64,000 nt of DNA, taken from the NCBI RefSeq assembly GCF_965249985.1, contig NZ_OZ252280.1; one strand, written 5' to 3'. How positions within the stretch are numbered: position 1 is the first letter of the stretch; each line of letters starts with the position of its first letter. This DNA is from Algiphilus sp022763315. Its GTDB lineage: Bacteria > Pseudomonadota > Gammaproteobacteria > Nevskiales > Nevskiaceae. Below are positions 26,133-34,021 of the stretch, one piece after another. A program made the position numbers and the translations under genes. The notes beneath the pieces are model-generated. The model did not search any database and was not told the DNA's origin. It saw nothing but the letters and a program-made list of their open reading frames with translations.

Positions 26133-28792
26133 CAGTTCAACCTCGGGTTGGCCTTGTCACTCTTGATGCCAAAGATGCGCATCGCCTGGGTGACTTTGGT
26201 CTTGGGAATGGCGCCCTCGTCCGCCAGGGCCTTGAGGGCGCGCACCGTGATCCAGCGCCGGTCCATCTCGAAGTAGTCGCGCAATCGGTTACGCGTGTCC
26301 GAACGGCCGTAGCCGTCCGTGCCCAGCGCACACAGATTACGGTCGACGAAGGGGCGGATCTGTTCGACATAGGCGCGCACATGATCGGTGGCCGCCACCA
26401 CCGGGCCGGGGTGCCCATCCAGCACCTGCTGCACGTAGCAGGACTTGGGCTTGCGTTCGGGGTGCAGCGCATTGTCGCGGTCGACGTCCTGCCCGTCGCG
26501 CGCCAGTTCGGTGAAGCTGGTCACGCTCCAGACATCGGAAGTCACGCCGAATTCCTCGGCGAGCAGTTCGGCGGCCGCTTCCACCTCGCGCAGGATGGTG
26601 CCGCTGCCCATCAACTGCACGTGCTTCTTGCTCGCCTTCTTGGCGCCGCGCAGGTGGTAGATGCCCCGGATGATGCCGTCTTCCACCCCTTCGGGCATCG
26701 GCGGGTGGGCGTAATTCTCGTTGTAGAGGGTGAGGTAGTAGTAGACGTCGCGACCCTCGCCATACATCTCCTGCATGCCGTGGCGCAGGATGACGGCCAG
26801 CTCATAGGCATAGGCCGGGTCGTAGCTGCGGCAGTTGGGCACCACGCCGAAGAGCACATGGCTGTGGCCGTCCTCGTGCTGCAGACCTTCCCCGTTCAGC
26901 GTCGTCCGTCCGGCCGTGGCGCCCAGCAGGAAGCCGCGCGCGCGCATGTCGCCGGCCGCCCAGCACAGATCGCCGACGCGCTGAAAGCCGAACATCGAAT
27001 AGAAGATGTAGAAGGGCAGCATGGGCACGCCGTGATTGGCGTAGCTGGTCGCCGCGGCGATGAAGGAGGACATGGAACCGGCCTCGGTAATCCCTTCCTC
27101 GAGGATCTGTCCCTTGATGTCCTCCTTGTAGAAGGCCAGCGAATCGGCATCCTCGGGCTGGTACTTCTGCCCGACCACGGAATAGATGCCCAGGCTGCGG
27201 AACATGCCTTCCATGCCGAAGGTGCGCGCCTCGTCGGGGATGATCGGCACCACGTGCTTACCGACCTGCTTGTCGCGCAGCAGTGCCTGCAGGAACTGCA
27301 CGAAGGCCATGGTGGTCGAGACCTCGCGCTCGCCGCTGCCGTCGAGCTGACGCTGGAAGGTCGACAGCGGCGGAATCTCCATGGCCGGCGCATCGACCCG
27401 CCGCTGCGGCAGATAGCCGCCGAGGGCCTCGCGGCGCGCCTTCAGGTATTTGATCTCTTCCGAATCCTCGCCAGGATGGTAGAAGGGCGTCTGCGCGATC
27501 TGTTCATCGCTGATCGGAATCTGGAAGCGGTCGCGGAAGGCCTTGAGCGCCTCCTCGCCCATCTTCTTCTGCTGATGGGTGATGTTCTGGCCTTCTCCGG
27601 CCTCGCCCATGCCATAGCCCTTGACCGTTTTGGCCAGAATCACCGTCGGCCGGCCATCCGGGTTGTTGACCGCACGGTGATAGGCGGCGTAGATCTTGTG
27701 TGGGTCGTGCCCGCCGCGGTTGAGGCGGGCGATGTCCTCGTCGGACATGGCCTCGACCAGCCGCGCGGTTTCCGGATATTTGCCGAAGAACTGCTCGCGT
27801 GTGTACTTGCCGCCGCGCGCCTTGAAGGACTGATACTCACCGTCCACGGTTTCGGTCATCAGCTCGAGCAGCTTGCCGCTGGCGTCGCGCGCGAGCAGCG
27901 CATCCCAGGCCGAGCCCCAGATGACCTTGATGACGTTCCAGCCGGCGCCACGGAAGACGCCTTCCAGCTCCTGGATGATCTTGCCGTTGCCGCGCACCGG
28001 GCCGTCCAGCCGCTGCAGATTGCAGTTGACGACGAAGATCAGATTGTCGAGCTTCTCGCGGGCTGCGATGTCGATGGCGCCCAGCGATTCCGGCTCGTCC
28101 ATCTCGCCATCGCCGCAGAAGCACCACACCTTGCGGCCGTTGGTCTTGGCGAGGCCGCGGTTCTCCAGATACTTCATGAAGCGCGCCTGGTAGATCGCGG
28201 TGATCGGCCCCAGGCCCATGGACACGGTGGCGAACTGCCAGAAATCCGGCATCAGCCAGGGGTGTGGGTAGGAGGACACGCCCTTGCCTTCCGACTCGTA
28301 GCGGAAGTTGGTGATCTGCGCCTCGCTCAGCCGCCCTTCGAGATAGGCGCGCGCATAGATGCCGGGCGTCACGTGGCCCTGGATATAGAGCAGATCGGCG
28401 CCGTCGTCATGCTCCGGCCCCTTGAAGAAGTGGTTGAAGCCGACGTCGTACAACGTCGCCGCCGAGGCAAAACTGGCGATGTGTCCGCCCACGCCGGCGT
28501 GCTCGCGGTTGGAGTTGACCACCATCGCAATGGCGTTCCAGCGGATGATCGAGCGGATCTTCCATTCCAGGGCGTGGTCGGCCTCGGAGCGCTGCTCGCG
28601 ATCGGGCGGGATGGTATTGATATAGGCCGTATTGGGCGAGAAGGGGATGAAGGCGCCCGATCGTCGCGCGCGTTCAATCAGGGTCTCGAGCAGGTAGTGC
28701 GCGCGTTCCGGCCCCTCCTGCTGCAACACCGAGTCGAGGGATTCGATCCACTCCTGGGTTTCGATGGGATCGATGTCTTTGTTGTGCTCCAC
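26132..28792 (-). CDS. aceE: Pyruvate dehydrogenase E1 (homodimeric)
   Basis: An 886-residue homodimeric E1; E. coli AceE has 887. Thiamine-diphosphate motif GDGEMDEPESLG...NLIFVVNCNLQRLDGPVRGN is intact, as are GHVTPGIYARAYLEGRL, AKTVKGYGMG and ITEAGSMSSFIAAATSYA. I choose the GTG at 28792, which follows GGGGAGA by five bases and gives the family length and N-terminus; an ATG at 28831 would add 13 residues reading into the leader. Decarboxylates pyruvate and acetylates lipoyl-E2. It is divergent from a LysR regulator and overlaps aceF by one base. Confidence 0.97.
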   Translation of the reverse strand: MEHNKDIDPIETQEWIESLDSVLQQEGPERAHYLLETLIERARRSGAFIPFSPNTAYINTIPPDREQRSEADHALEWKIRSIIRWNAIAMVVNSNREHAGVGGHIASFASAATLYDVGFNHFFKGPEHDDGADLLYIQGHVTPGIYARAYLEGRLSEAQITNFRYESEGKGVSSYPHPWLMPDFWQFATVSMGLGPITAIYQARFMKYLENRGLAKTNGRKVWCFCGDGEMDEPESLGAIDIAAREKLDNLIFVVNCNLQRLDGPVRGNGKIIQELEGVFRGAGWNVIKVIWGSAWDALLARDASGKLLELMTETVDGEYQSFKARGGKYTREQFFGKYPETARLVEAMSDEDIARLNRGGHDPHKIYAAYHRAVNNPDGRPTVILAKTVKGYGMGEAGEGQNITHQQKKMGEEALKAFRDRFQIPISDEQIAQTPFYHPGEDSEEIKYLKARREALGGYLPQRRVDAPAMEIPPLSTFQRQLDGSGEREVSTTMAFVQFLQALLRDKQVGKHVVPIIPDEARTFGMEGMFRSLGIYSVVGQKYQPEDADSLAFYKEDIKGQILEEGITEAGSMSSFIAAATSYANHGVPMLPFYIFYSMFGFQRVGDLCWAAGDMRARGFLLGATAGRTTLNGEGLQHEDGHSHVLFGVVPNCRSYDPAYAYELAVILRHGMQEMYGEGRDVYYYLTLYNENYAHPPMPEGVEDGIIRGIYHLRGAKKASKKHVQLMGSGTILREVEAAAELLAEEFGVTSDVWSVTSFTELARDGQDVDRDNALHPERKPKSCYVQQVLDGHPGPVVAATDHVRAYVEQIRPFVDRNLCALGTDGYGRSDTRNRLRDYFEMDRRWITVRALKALADEGAIPKTKVTQAMRIFGIKSDKANPRLN

Positions 28793-28894
28793 GGTGTCTC
28801 CCCGCTGCGTTGCGACGTGCTGAACACGCACTCTAGATGCTGCCCTTCCTATATGTCCAATATATGATTGCAGCGTCTGCCATACTTAATAGAT
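28793..28894. promoter_or_regulatory. aceE / LysR divergent region with AT-rich palindrome
   Basis: A 102-base divergent intergenic segment, AT-rich against its surroundings. It contains the inverted repeat TATAT-GTCCA-ATATA (28850–28864), a T-N13-A palindrome of the kind bound by LysR regulators (classical core is T-N11-A). It lies 30 bases before the LysR ATG and about 58 bases before the aceE GTG, well placed for autoregulation and aceE control. TACTTAAT (28883–28890) may be a -10 for the regulator. Confidence 0.5.
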
Positions 28895-29818
28895 ATGGAA
28901 TTACGACACCTGCGCTACTTCCTCGCGGTGGCCGACGCCCGCCACTTCACGCGTGCCGCCGAGCGGCTCGGCATCGGCCAGCCGCCGCTGTCGCAGCAGA
29001 TCAAGGCGCTGGAGCGGGAACTCGGGGCCCCGCTGTTCGAACGACTCCCGCGAGGTGTGGCGCTGACCGCCGTTGGCGAAAGCTTCTACGCGGACGCGCG
29101 GCAGGTGGTCAGCGCCGCTGAAGCCGCGGTGGAGCGCGCCCAGCGTGTGGCCCGCGGCGATGCCGGTCGACTGCGCATCGGGATGATCAATTCCGCACCC
29201 TTCCATCCCTTCGTGCCACAAGCCATCCGCGCCTTCGGCCAGCGCTACGGCGAGGTTCAGTTGTCGCTGGAAGAGCACAGCACACCGGAACTGGTGGACG
29301 CCGTGCTGCGCGAGCAGATCGACATTGCCTTCGTTCGCCCGCCGCTGGGTCAGCACGAGGGATTGGAAGCCCATGCGCTGTTCGATGAAGCCAACCTGAT
29401 CGCCCTACCCCACGGTCATCCCCTTGCGGCCTTCGAAAGCCTGTCGCTGTGGGCACTGGCCGGCGAGAGCTTTGTGCTCTTTCCGCGCAGCGTCGGCGCC
29501 GGTCTCTACGACGAGATCATCGCCTGCTGCCGGCGCTGTGGCTTCAGTCCGCGCATTGGCCAGGAAACCTCGCAGGTCACCTCCATCGTCAATCTGGTGG
29601 CAGCGGGCCTCGGTGTATCGCTGGTGCCGGCCTCGATGCGGCAGATCCATTCGGAGGGGGTGACCTACCGCCCCATCGCGGGCGACGCTCCCCGCGCCCG
29701 CATGGTGCTGATCCACCGTCGCGACGAATCCTCGCCTACCGTGGCGCGCATGACCCAGCTGCTGCGCGAGATGATCCGCGACCACGGCGTCGAGCCGGCT
29801 GACCCACCCGCGGTCTAG
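28895..29818 (+). CDS. LysR-type transcriptional regulator
   Basis: A 307-residue LTTR. The N-terminal winged helix reads MELRHLRYFLAVADARHFTRAAERLGIGQPPLSQQIKALE; a linker helix and a two-lobed effector domain follow (GRLRIGMINSAPFHPF, VSLVPASM). The sequence resembles the BenM/CatM/CynR-like clade that senses small aromatic or organic acids. The start at 28895 gives the standard MELRHLRYF N-terminus. Being divergent from aceEF, it is the best candidate regulator of pyruvate dehydrogenase here, in place of the GntR-type PdhR of enterics; this is inference. Confidence 0.92.
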   Translation: MELRHLRYFLAVADARHFTRAAERLGIGQPPLSQQIKALERELGAPLFERLPRGVALTAVGESFYADARQVVSAAEAAVERAQRVARGDAGRLRIGMINSAPFHPFVPQAIRAFGQRYGEVQLSLEEHSTPELVDAVLREQIDIAFVRPPLGQHEGLEAHALFDEANLIALPHGHPLAAFESLSLWALAGESFVLFPRSVGAGLYDEIIACCRRCGFSPRIGQETSQVTSIVNLVAAGLGVSLVPASMRQIHSEGVTYRPIAGDAPRARMVLIHRRDESSPTVARMTQLLREMIRDHGVEPADPPAV

Positions 29819-29970
29819 CCATTGGCTGCGGTGAGGAAGCGGACGCCGTGGGCCGCACGCCCGCTCCTTGTGCACCCGCTGCCGCGCCGACTGCGACTTC
29901 CGTTACTCTGCCGCGCGGAACGCCCGCCACACACCTGCGGGCACCGTGACCAGGACATGGGGGAAGGTGC

Positions 29971-32259
29971 ATGAGCGAAGACATGCGGGCTGCGGCCCTG
30001 GCATACCACCGGAATCCGCAGCCGGGAAAGCTGGAGATCCGAGCGCTCAAGCCCATGGCCACGCAGGCCGATCTGGCTCTGGCCTACTCGCCTGGTGTGG
30101 CCTACGCCTGCGAAGCCATTGCCGCCGATGAGAGCGCCACCTGGGACTACACCGCACGCGGCAATCTGGTGGGCGTCATCACCAACGGCACGGCCGTGCT
30201 CGGTCTGGGCAGCATCGGCCCGGCCGCCTCCAAACCGGTGATGGAAGGCAAGGCGGTGCTGTTCAAGCAGTTCGCCGGCATCGACGTCTTCGACATCGAG
30301 ATCAAGGAAACCGAGCCAGAACGGCTGATCGAGATCATCGCCCCGCTGGAACCCACCTTCGGCGGCATCAACCTTGAGGACATCAAGGCGCCGGACTGTT
30401 TCATTGTCGAGCGCGAACTGCGCAGCCGCATGAACATCCCCGTCTTCCATGACGATCAGCACGGCACCGCCATCGTCGTCGGCGCGGCCATCGTCAACGG
30501 CCTCACCATCGCGCGCAAGGACATCCGCAAGATCAAGGTGGTCACCGCCGGCGCCGGCGCGGCCGCGCTGTCCTGCCTGAACATGCTGGTCTCGCTGGGC
30601 CTGCCGCGCGAGAACATCTGGGTGTGCGATGTCGAAGGCCTGGTCTATGAGGGCCGCACGGCTCTGATGGACGAATTCAAGGCCACCTTCGCCCAGGCCA
30701 GCCCGCACCGCACGCTGGACGATGTCATCAAGGGGGCGGACGTCTTTCTGGGCCTGTCCGCCGGCGGCGTACTCAAGCCGCACATGGTCGAAAAGATGGC
30801 CAAGCGCCCGATCATCATGGCGCTGGCCAACCCCACGCCGGAGATATTGCCGGATGAGGCGCGCGCCGTACGCCCCGACGCCATTCTCGCCACCGGCCGC
30901 TCCGACTACCCGAACCAGGTCAACAACGTCCTGTGCTTTCCCTTCATGTTCCGCGGTGCGCTGGACGTCGGCGCCCGCACCATCAATGAGGAAATGAAGG
31001 TCGCCTGCGTGCACGCCATCGCCGAGCTCGCCCGCCGCTCGGCCGAGGAGCGCGTGCGCAACGCCTACAGCAGCGAGAGCCTTCGCTTCGGCCCGGACTA
31101 TCTGATCCCCAAGCCCTTCGATACCCGCCTGATCACGGTGGTGGCGCCCGCGGTGGCCAAAGCGGCCATGGACAGCGGCGTGGCCAGCCGGCCCATCGAA
31201 GACTTCGACGCCTACCACGCCCGCCTGCACGCCTTCGTCTTCCGCTCGGGCATGATCATGCGGCCAGTCTTCGAGGCTGCCCGCGCCGCGCCCAAGCGCG
31301 TGATCTACGCCGAAGGCCACCGCTCGCGCGTGCTCATGGCGGTGCAGCAGGTGGTGGACGACGGCCTTGCCCAGCCGGTCCTGGTCGGCCGGCGTGAGGC
31401 CATCGAGGACGGCATTCAGTCACTCGGGCTACGCATCCGTCCCGAGGCCGACGTCACGATCATCGATCCGGACGATCCGGAAGTGCTCGACCTGCTGACC
31501 GACGACTACCATCGCCATATGGCGCGGGACGGGGTCTCGCGCGACGAGGCGCGCGCCGTGGTCAAGGGCAGCCAGACTGCCTTGGCGGCGCTGGCGCTGA
31601 AGCGCGACATGGGTGACGCCATGCTATGTGGCCGCGTCGGCCGCTTCCATCACCATCTTCGCCATGTGCGCCAGATCATTGGCCGCGCGCCCGGCGTGTC
31701 GGCGCTGTCGGCGCTCACCACCCTGATCCTGCCGCAGGGGACCTACTTCTTCTGCGACACGCATATCTCTCCGGAACCGGACCCTGAAGCCATCGCAGAA
31801 ATGACCCTGCTGGCGGCGGAAGAGGTGCGCCGCTTCGGGCACGAGCCGCGCGTCGCCCTGCTGTCCTACTCCAATTTCGGCACCAGGGCCGAAGGCTCAC
31901 CGCGCAAGATGCGTGCCGCGCGCGACCTGATCCGGAAACGCGCGCCGGAACTCAACATGGACGGCGAGATGCACGCCGACATGGCGCTCAACGAGGACAA
32001 GCGCCACCGCGAATTCCCCTTCTCGACGCTTGAGGGAAACGCGAATCTATTCATCATGCCGGGGCTGGATGCCGCGAATATCTCCTATCAGCTGCTCAAG
32101 ACCATCGGTAAAGGCATCGCCATTGGCCCGATCCTCATCGGTTCGGCCCGGCCCGCGCACATCCTGCCGCAGTCGGTCAGCGTGCGCGGGCTGGTCAATA
32201 TGACGGCCGTGGCAGTGGCGCGGGCGCAGCTCGCCGCAACGGAAGCCGGCAAGAGTTAG
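29971..32259 (+). CDS. maeB: NADP-dependent malic enzyme with phosphotransacetylase-like domain
   Basis: A 762-residue MaeB-type hybrid. Residues 1–430 are malic enzyme: ALAYSPGVAYAC with the catalytic Tyr, KAVLFKQFAGIDVFDIE with the catalytic Lys, metal-binding ED in FGGINLEDIKAP, and HDDQHGTAIV. The nucleotide fold is VVTAGAGAAALSC. Residues about 430–760 are a phosphotransacetylase-like domain (RVIYAEGHRSRVLMAVQQ...SNFGTRAEGSPRKMRAA), regulatory in the family. Converts malate to pyruvate plus NADPH. The ATG follows GGGGGAAGG by four bases. It converges with ssb. Confidence 0.97.
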   Translation: MSEDMRAAALAYHRNPQPGKLEIRALKPMATQADLALAYSPGVAYACEAIAADESATWDYTARGNLVGVITNGTAVLGLGSIGPAASKPVMEGKAVLFKQFAGIDVFDIEIKETEPERLIEIIAPLEPTFGGINLEDIKAPDCFIVERELRSRMNIPVFHDDQHGTAIVVGAAIVNGLTIARKDIRKIKVVTAGAGAAALSCLNMLVSLGLPRENIWVCDVEGLVYEGRTALMDEFKATFAQASPHRTLDDVIKGADVFLGLSAGGVLKPHMVEKMAKRPIIMALANPTPEILPDEARAVRPDAILATGRSDYPNQVNNVLCFPFMFRGALDVGARTINEEMKVACVHAIAELARRSAEERVRNAYSSESLRFGPDYLIPKPFDTRLITVVAPAVAKAAMDSGVASRPIEDFDAYHARLHAFVFRSGMIMRPVFEAARAAPKRVIYAEGHRSRVLMAVQQVVDDGLAQPVLVGRREAIEDGIQSLGLRIRPEADVTIIDPDDPEVLDLLTDDYHRHMARDGVSRDEARAVVKGSQTALAALALKRDMGDAMLCGRVGRFHHHLRHVRQIIGRAPGVSALSALTTLILPQGTYFFCDTHISPEPDPEAIAEMTLLAAEEVRRFGHEPRVALLSYSNFGTRAEGSPRKMRAARDLIRKRAPELNMDGEMHADMALNEDKRHREFPFSTLEGNANLFIMPGLDAANISYQLLKTIGKGIAIGPILIGSARPAHILPQSVSVRGLVNMTAVAVARAQLAATEAGKS

Positions 32260-32267
32260 CCGGGCCC

Positions 32268-32741
32268 TCAGAAGGGAATATCGTCGTCCTCGAAGCTCTG
32301 CGGCGCGGGCTCGCGCTGCGGCGCGGGCTGGGACTGGCCGCCGCCGCGGCTCATGCCGCCACCCCCACCGCCACCGTCGAAGTCCGCGCTACCGCCGCCG
32401 GGGCCGCCACCGCCGAGCATCTGCATGTCGTTGGCAACGATCTCGGTGCTGTAGCGGTCATTGCCCGACTTGTCCTGCCACTTGCGGGTCTGGAGCTTGC
32501 CCTCGATGAAGACCTGCCGCCCCTTCTTGAGATACTGGCTGGCGATCTCCGCGGTCTTGCCGAACAGCACAACGGTGTGCCACTCGGTGTTCTCGCGCTG
32601 CTCGCCGCTCTGCTTGTCGCGCCAGCTCTCGGTGGTGGCAATGCGAAGGTTGGCCACCGCCGTGCCGTTGGCGGTGTAGCGCACCTCGGGATCCTGTCCC
32701 AGATTGCCGACCAGAATCACTTTATTGATGCCGCGTGCCAT
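32268..32741 (-). CDS. ssb: Single-stranded DNA-binding protein
   Basis: A 157-residue SSB. The OB-fold (1–105) has MARGINKVILVGNLGQDPEVRYT, EWHTVVLFGKTAEIASQYLKKG and VFIEGKLQTRKWQDKSG. A Gly-rich linker and the conserved acidic tip DDDIPF follow, the docking site for repair and replication partners. The MFS gene and uvrA upstream give the uvrA–MFS–ssb order known from pseudomonads. Confidence 0.97.
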   Translation of the reverse strand: MARGINKVILVGNLGQDPEVRYTANGTAVANLRIATTESWRDKQSGEQRENTEWHTVVLFGKTAEIASQYLKKGRQVFIEGKLQTRKWQDKSGNDRYSTEIVANDMQMLGGGGPGGGSADFDGGGGGGGMSRGGGQSQPAPQREPAPQSFEDDDIPF

Positions 32742-32751
32742 TTCTCACTCC

Positions 32752-33918
32752 CTAAACGGTTGCCGCCGGCCGCTGCGTCCGCAGCCGATACGCAAAGGTA
32801 CACCACAGCAATGGTATGACAGCCAGCAGCCAGAAGCCCGCGCCATGCTCTTGGGCACTGGCGGCAAAGCCGCCGAGCAGGCCCCCGCAGAAAGCGCCGA
32901 GGAACTGTGCCGTGGCGTACAACCCCAAGGCGGCGCCACGGCTGGCCTCCGGCGCCAAGCGTGACACCAGTGAGGGCAGCGCCCCTTCCAGATAGTTGAA
33001 GCCGGTGAAATAGAGCAGCACGCCCACGATCAGCAGCACCAGGCTGTGGCTGCCGCCGGCCAGCAACAGACAGGCCGCCAGCAGGGCCAAGACAGCGGCC
33101 ACGAAAACCTCGCGCACCCGGTCGCGGGTGTCGGCCCAGCGAATCAGCGGCAGCACGATGGCCAGCGAGCCGAGCATCACCGGCAGATAAATCCGCCACT
33201 GCCCCGCCACCGCGAGATCGAAGGCCGCCTCGAACAGACTGGGAAAGAGCACGAAGCTGGAGGTCAGCAGTGCATGCAGCAGAAAGATGCCCGCGTGCAA
33301 CTGCCAGAGTGTGCGGTCGCGCAGCACGGGCCCGAGCGCGGCCGAGGCCGCCGTGCCCTTGGGCGCGGCCGGCACCACCCAGATGACGACCGCGATCGCC
33401 GCCAGACTGAGCCAGCCCGCGGCCACCAGGATACCGTCGACCCCAATCAGGCCGGAGACCGGCGGACCTGCGACCAGGGCCAGGATGAAGGAAGCGCCCA
33501 TGCCGGCGCCGAGAATGGCCATGGCCATGGTGCGCACCTGGGGACGGGTGATGTCGGCCACCAGCGCCGCCGCCGCCGCGGATATGGCGCCAGCGCCCTG
33601 CAATGCGCGACCGGCAATCAGGCCCGCCATGGTGTCGGCCATGCCGGCAACCACCGACCCAGCGGCGAAGATCAGCATGCCGACCACAATCACCGGCTTG
33701 CGCCCGAAGCGGTCGGAGGCCATGCCGAAGGGGATCTGGCAGACCGCCTGGGTCAGGCCGTAGATGCCCAGCGCCAAGCCGACCAAGAGCGCGAACTGCC
33801 CTCCGTCCAGTTCGGCGGCATAGGGCGCAAAGGCGGGCAGCACCATGAACAGGCCGAACATGCGGAGGGCGTAAACGGCGGAAAGCCCGAGGGTGGCGCG
33901 CCACTCGGTAGGGGTCAT
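32752..33918 (-). CDS. MFS transporter
   Basis: A 388-residue, 12-helix major facilitator. The A-motif between helices 2 and 3 is GMASDRFGRKPVIV, and helix 4–5 carries GRALQGAGAISAAAAALVADITRP. It is close in pattern to YajR/drug-efflux DHA1 members but lacks YajR's C-terminal cytosolic domain. Substrate unknown. Divergent from uvrA and 10 bases before ssb, the same placement as in pseudomonads. Confidence 0.92.
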   Translation of the reverse strand: MTPTEWRATLGLSAVYALRMFGLFMVLPAFAPYAAELDGGQFALLVGLALGIYGLTQAVCQIPFGMASDRFGRKPVIVVGMLIFAAGSVVAGMADTMAGLIAGRALQGAGAISAAAAALVADITRPQVRTMAMAILGAGMGASFILALVAGPPVSGLIGVDGILVAAGWLSLAAIAVVIWVVPAAPKGTAASAALGPVLRDRTLWQLHAGIFLLHALLTSSFVLFPSLFEAAFDLAVAGQWRIYLPVMLGSLAIVLPLIRWADTRDRVREVFVAAVLALLAACLLLAGGSHSLVLLIVGVLLYFTGFNYLEGALPSLVSRLAPEASRGAALGLYATAQFLGAFCGGLLGGFAASAQEHGAGFWLLAVIPLLWCTFAYRLRTQRPAATV

Positions 33919-34021
33919 GGGCGAAACGGGTAATGGAAATTGAAGCGCAGGATCTACGACCCGGTCGTGACTTGCGCGGGGGCTTATATTAGTGGATTGC
34001 CCTGCATCGACCGATCAAGCC
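33919..34021. promoter_or_regulatory. MFS / uvrA divergent region
   Basis: A 103-base region with a 13-base palindrome ACGACC-C-GGTCGT (33956–33968) and a -10-like TATATT (33985–33990) about 32 bases before the uvrA ATG. The palindrome covers where a -35 would lie, so it could be a repressor site. No LexA-type CTG-N10-CAG box was seen. Confidence 0.35.

Noticed and set aside
28793..28831. ATG at 28831 as the aceE start
   Set aside because: It adds 13 residues beyond the family N-terminus; the GTG at 28792 has GGGGAGA in place and gives E. coli length.
26120..28867. 915-codon open frame on the plus strand
   Set aside because: It is antisense to aceE, has low-complexity Ala/Gly/Val/His content and no recognisable domain. 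Long antisense frames are expected in GC-rich coding DNA.
33919..34021. LexA (SOS) box upstream of uvrA
   Set aside because: No CTG-N10-CAG with an AT-rich centre is visible in the 103-base region.
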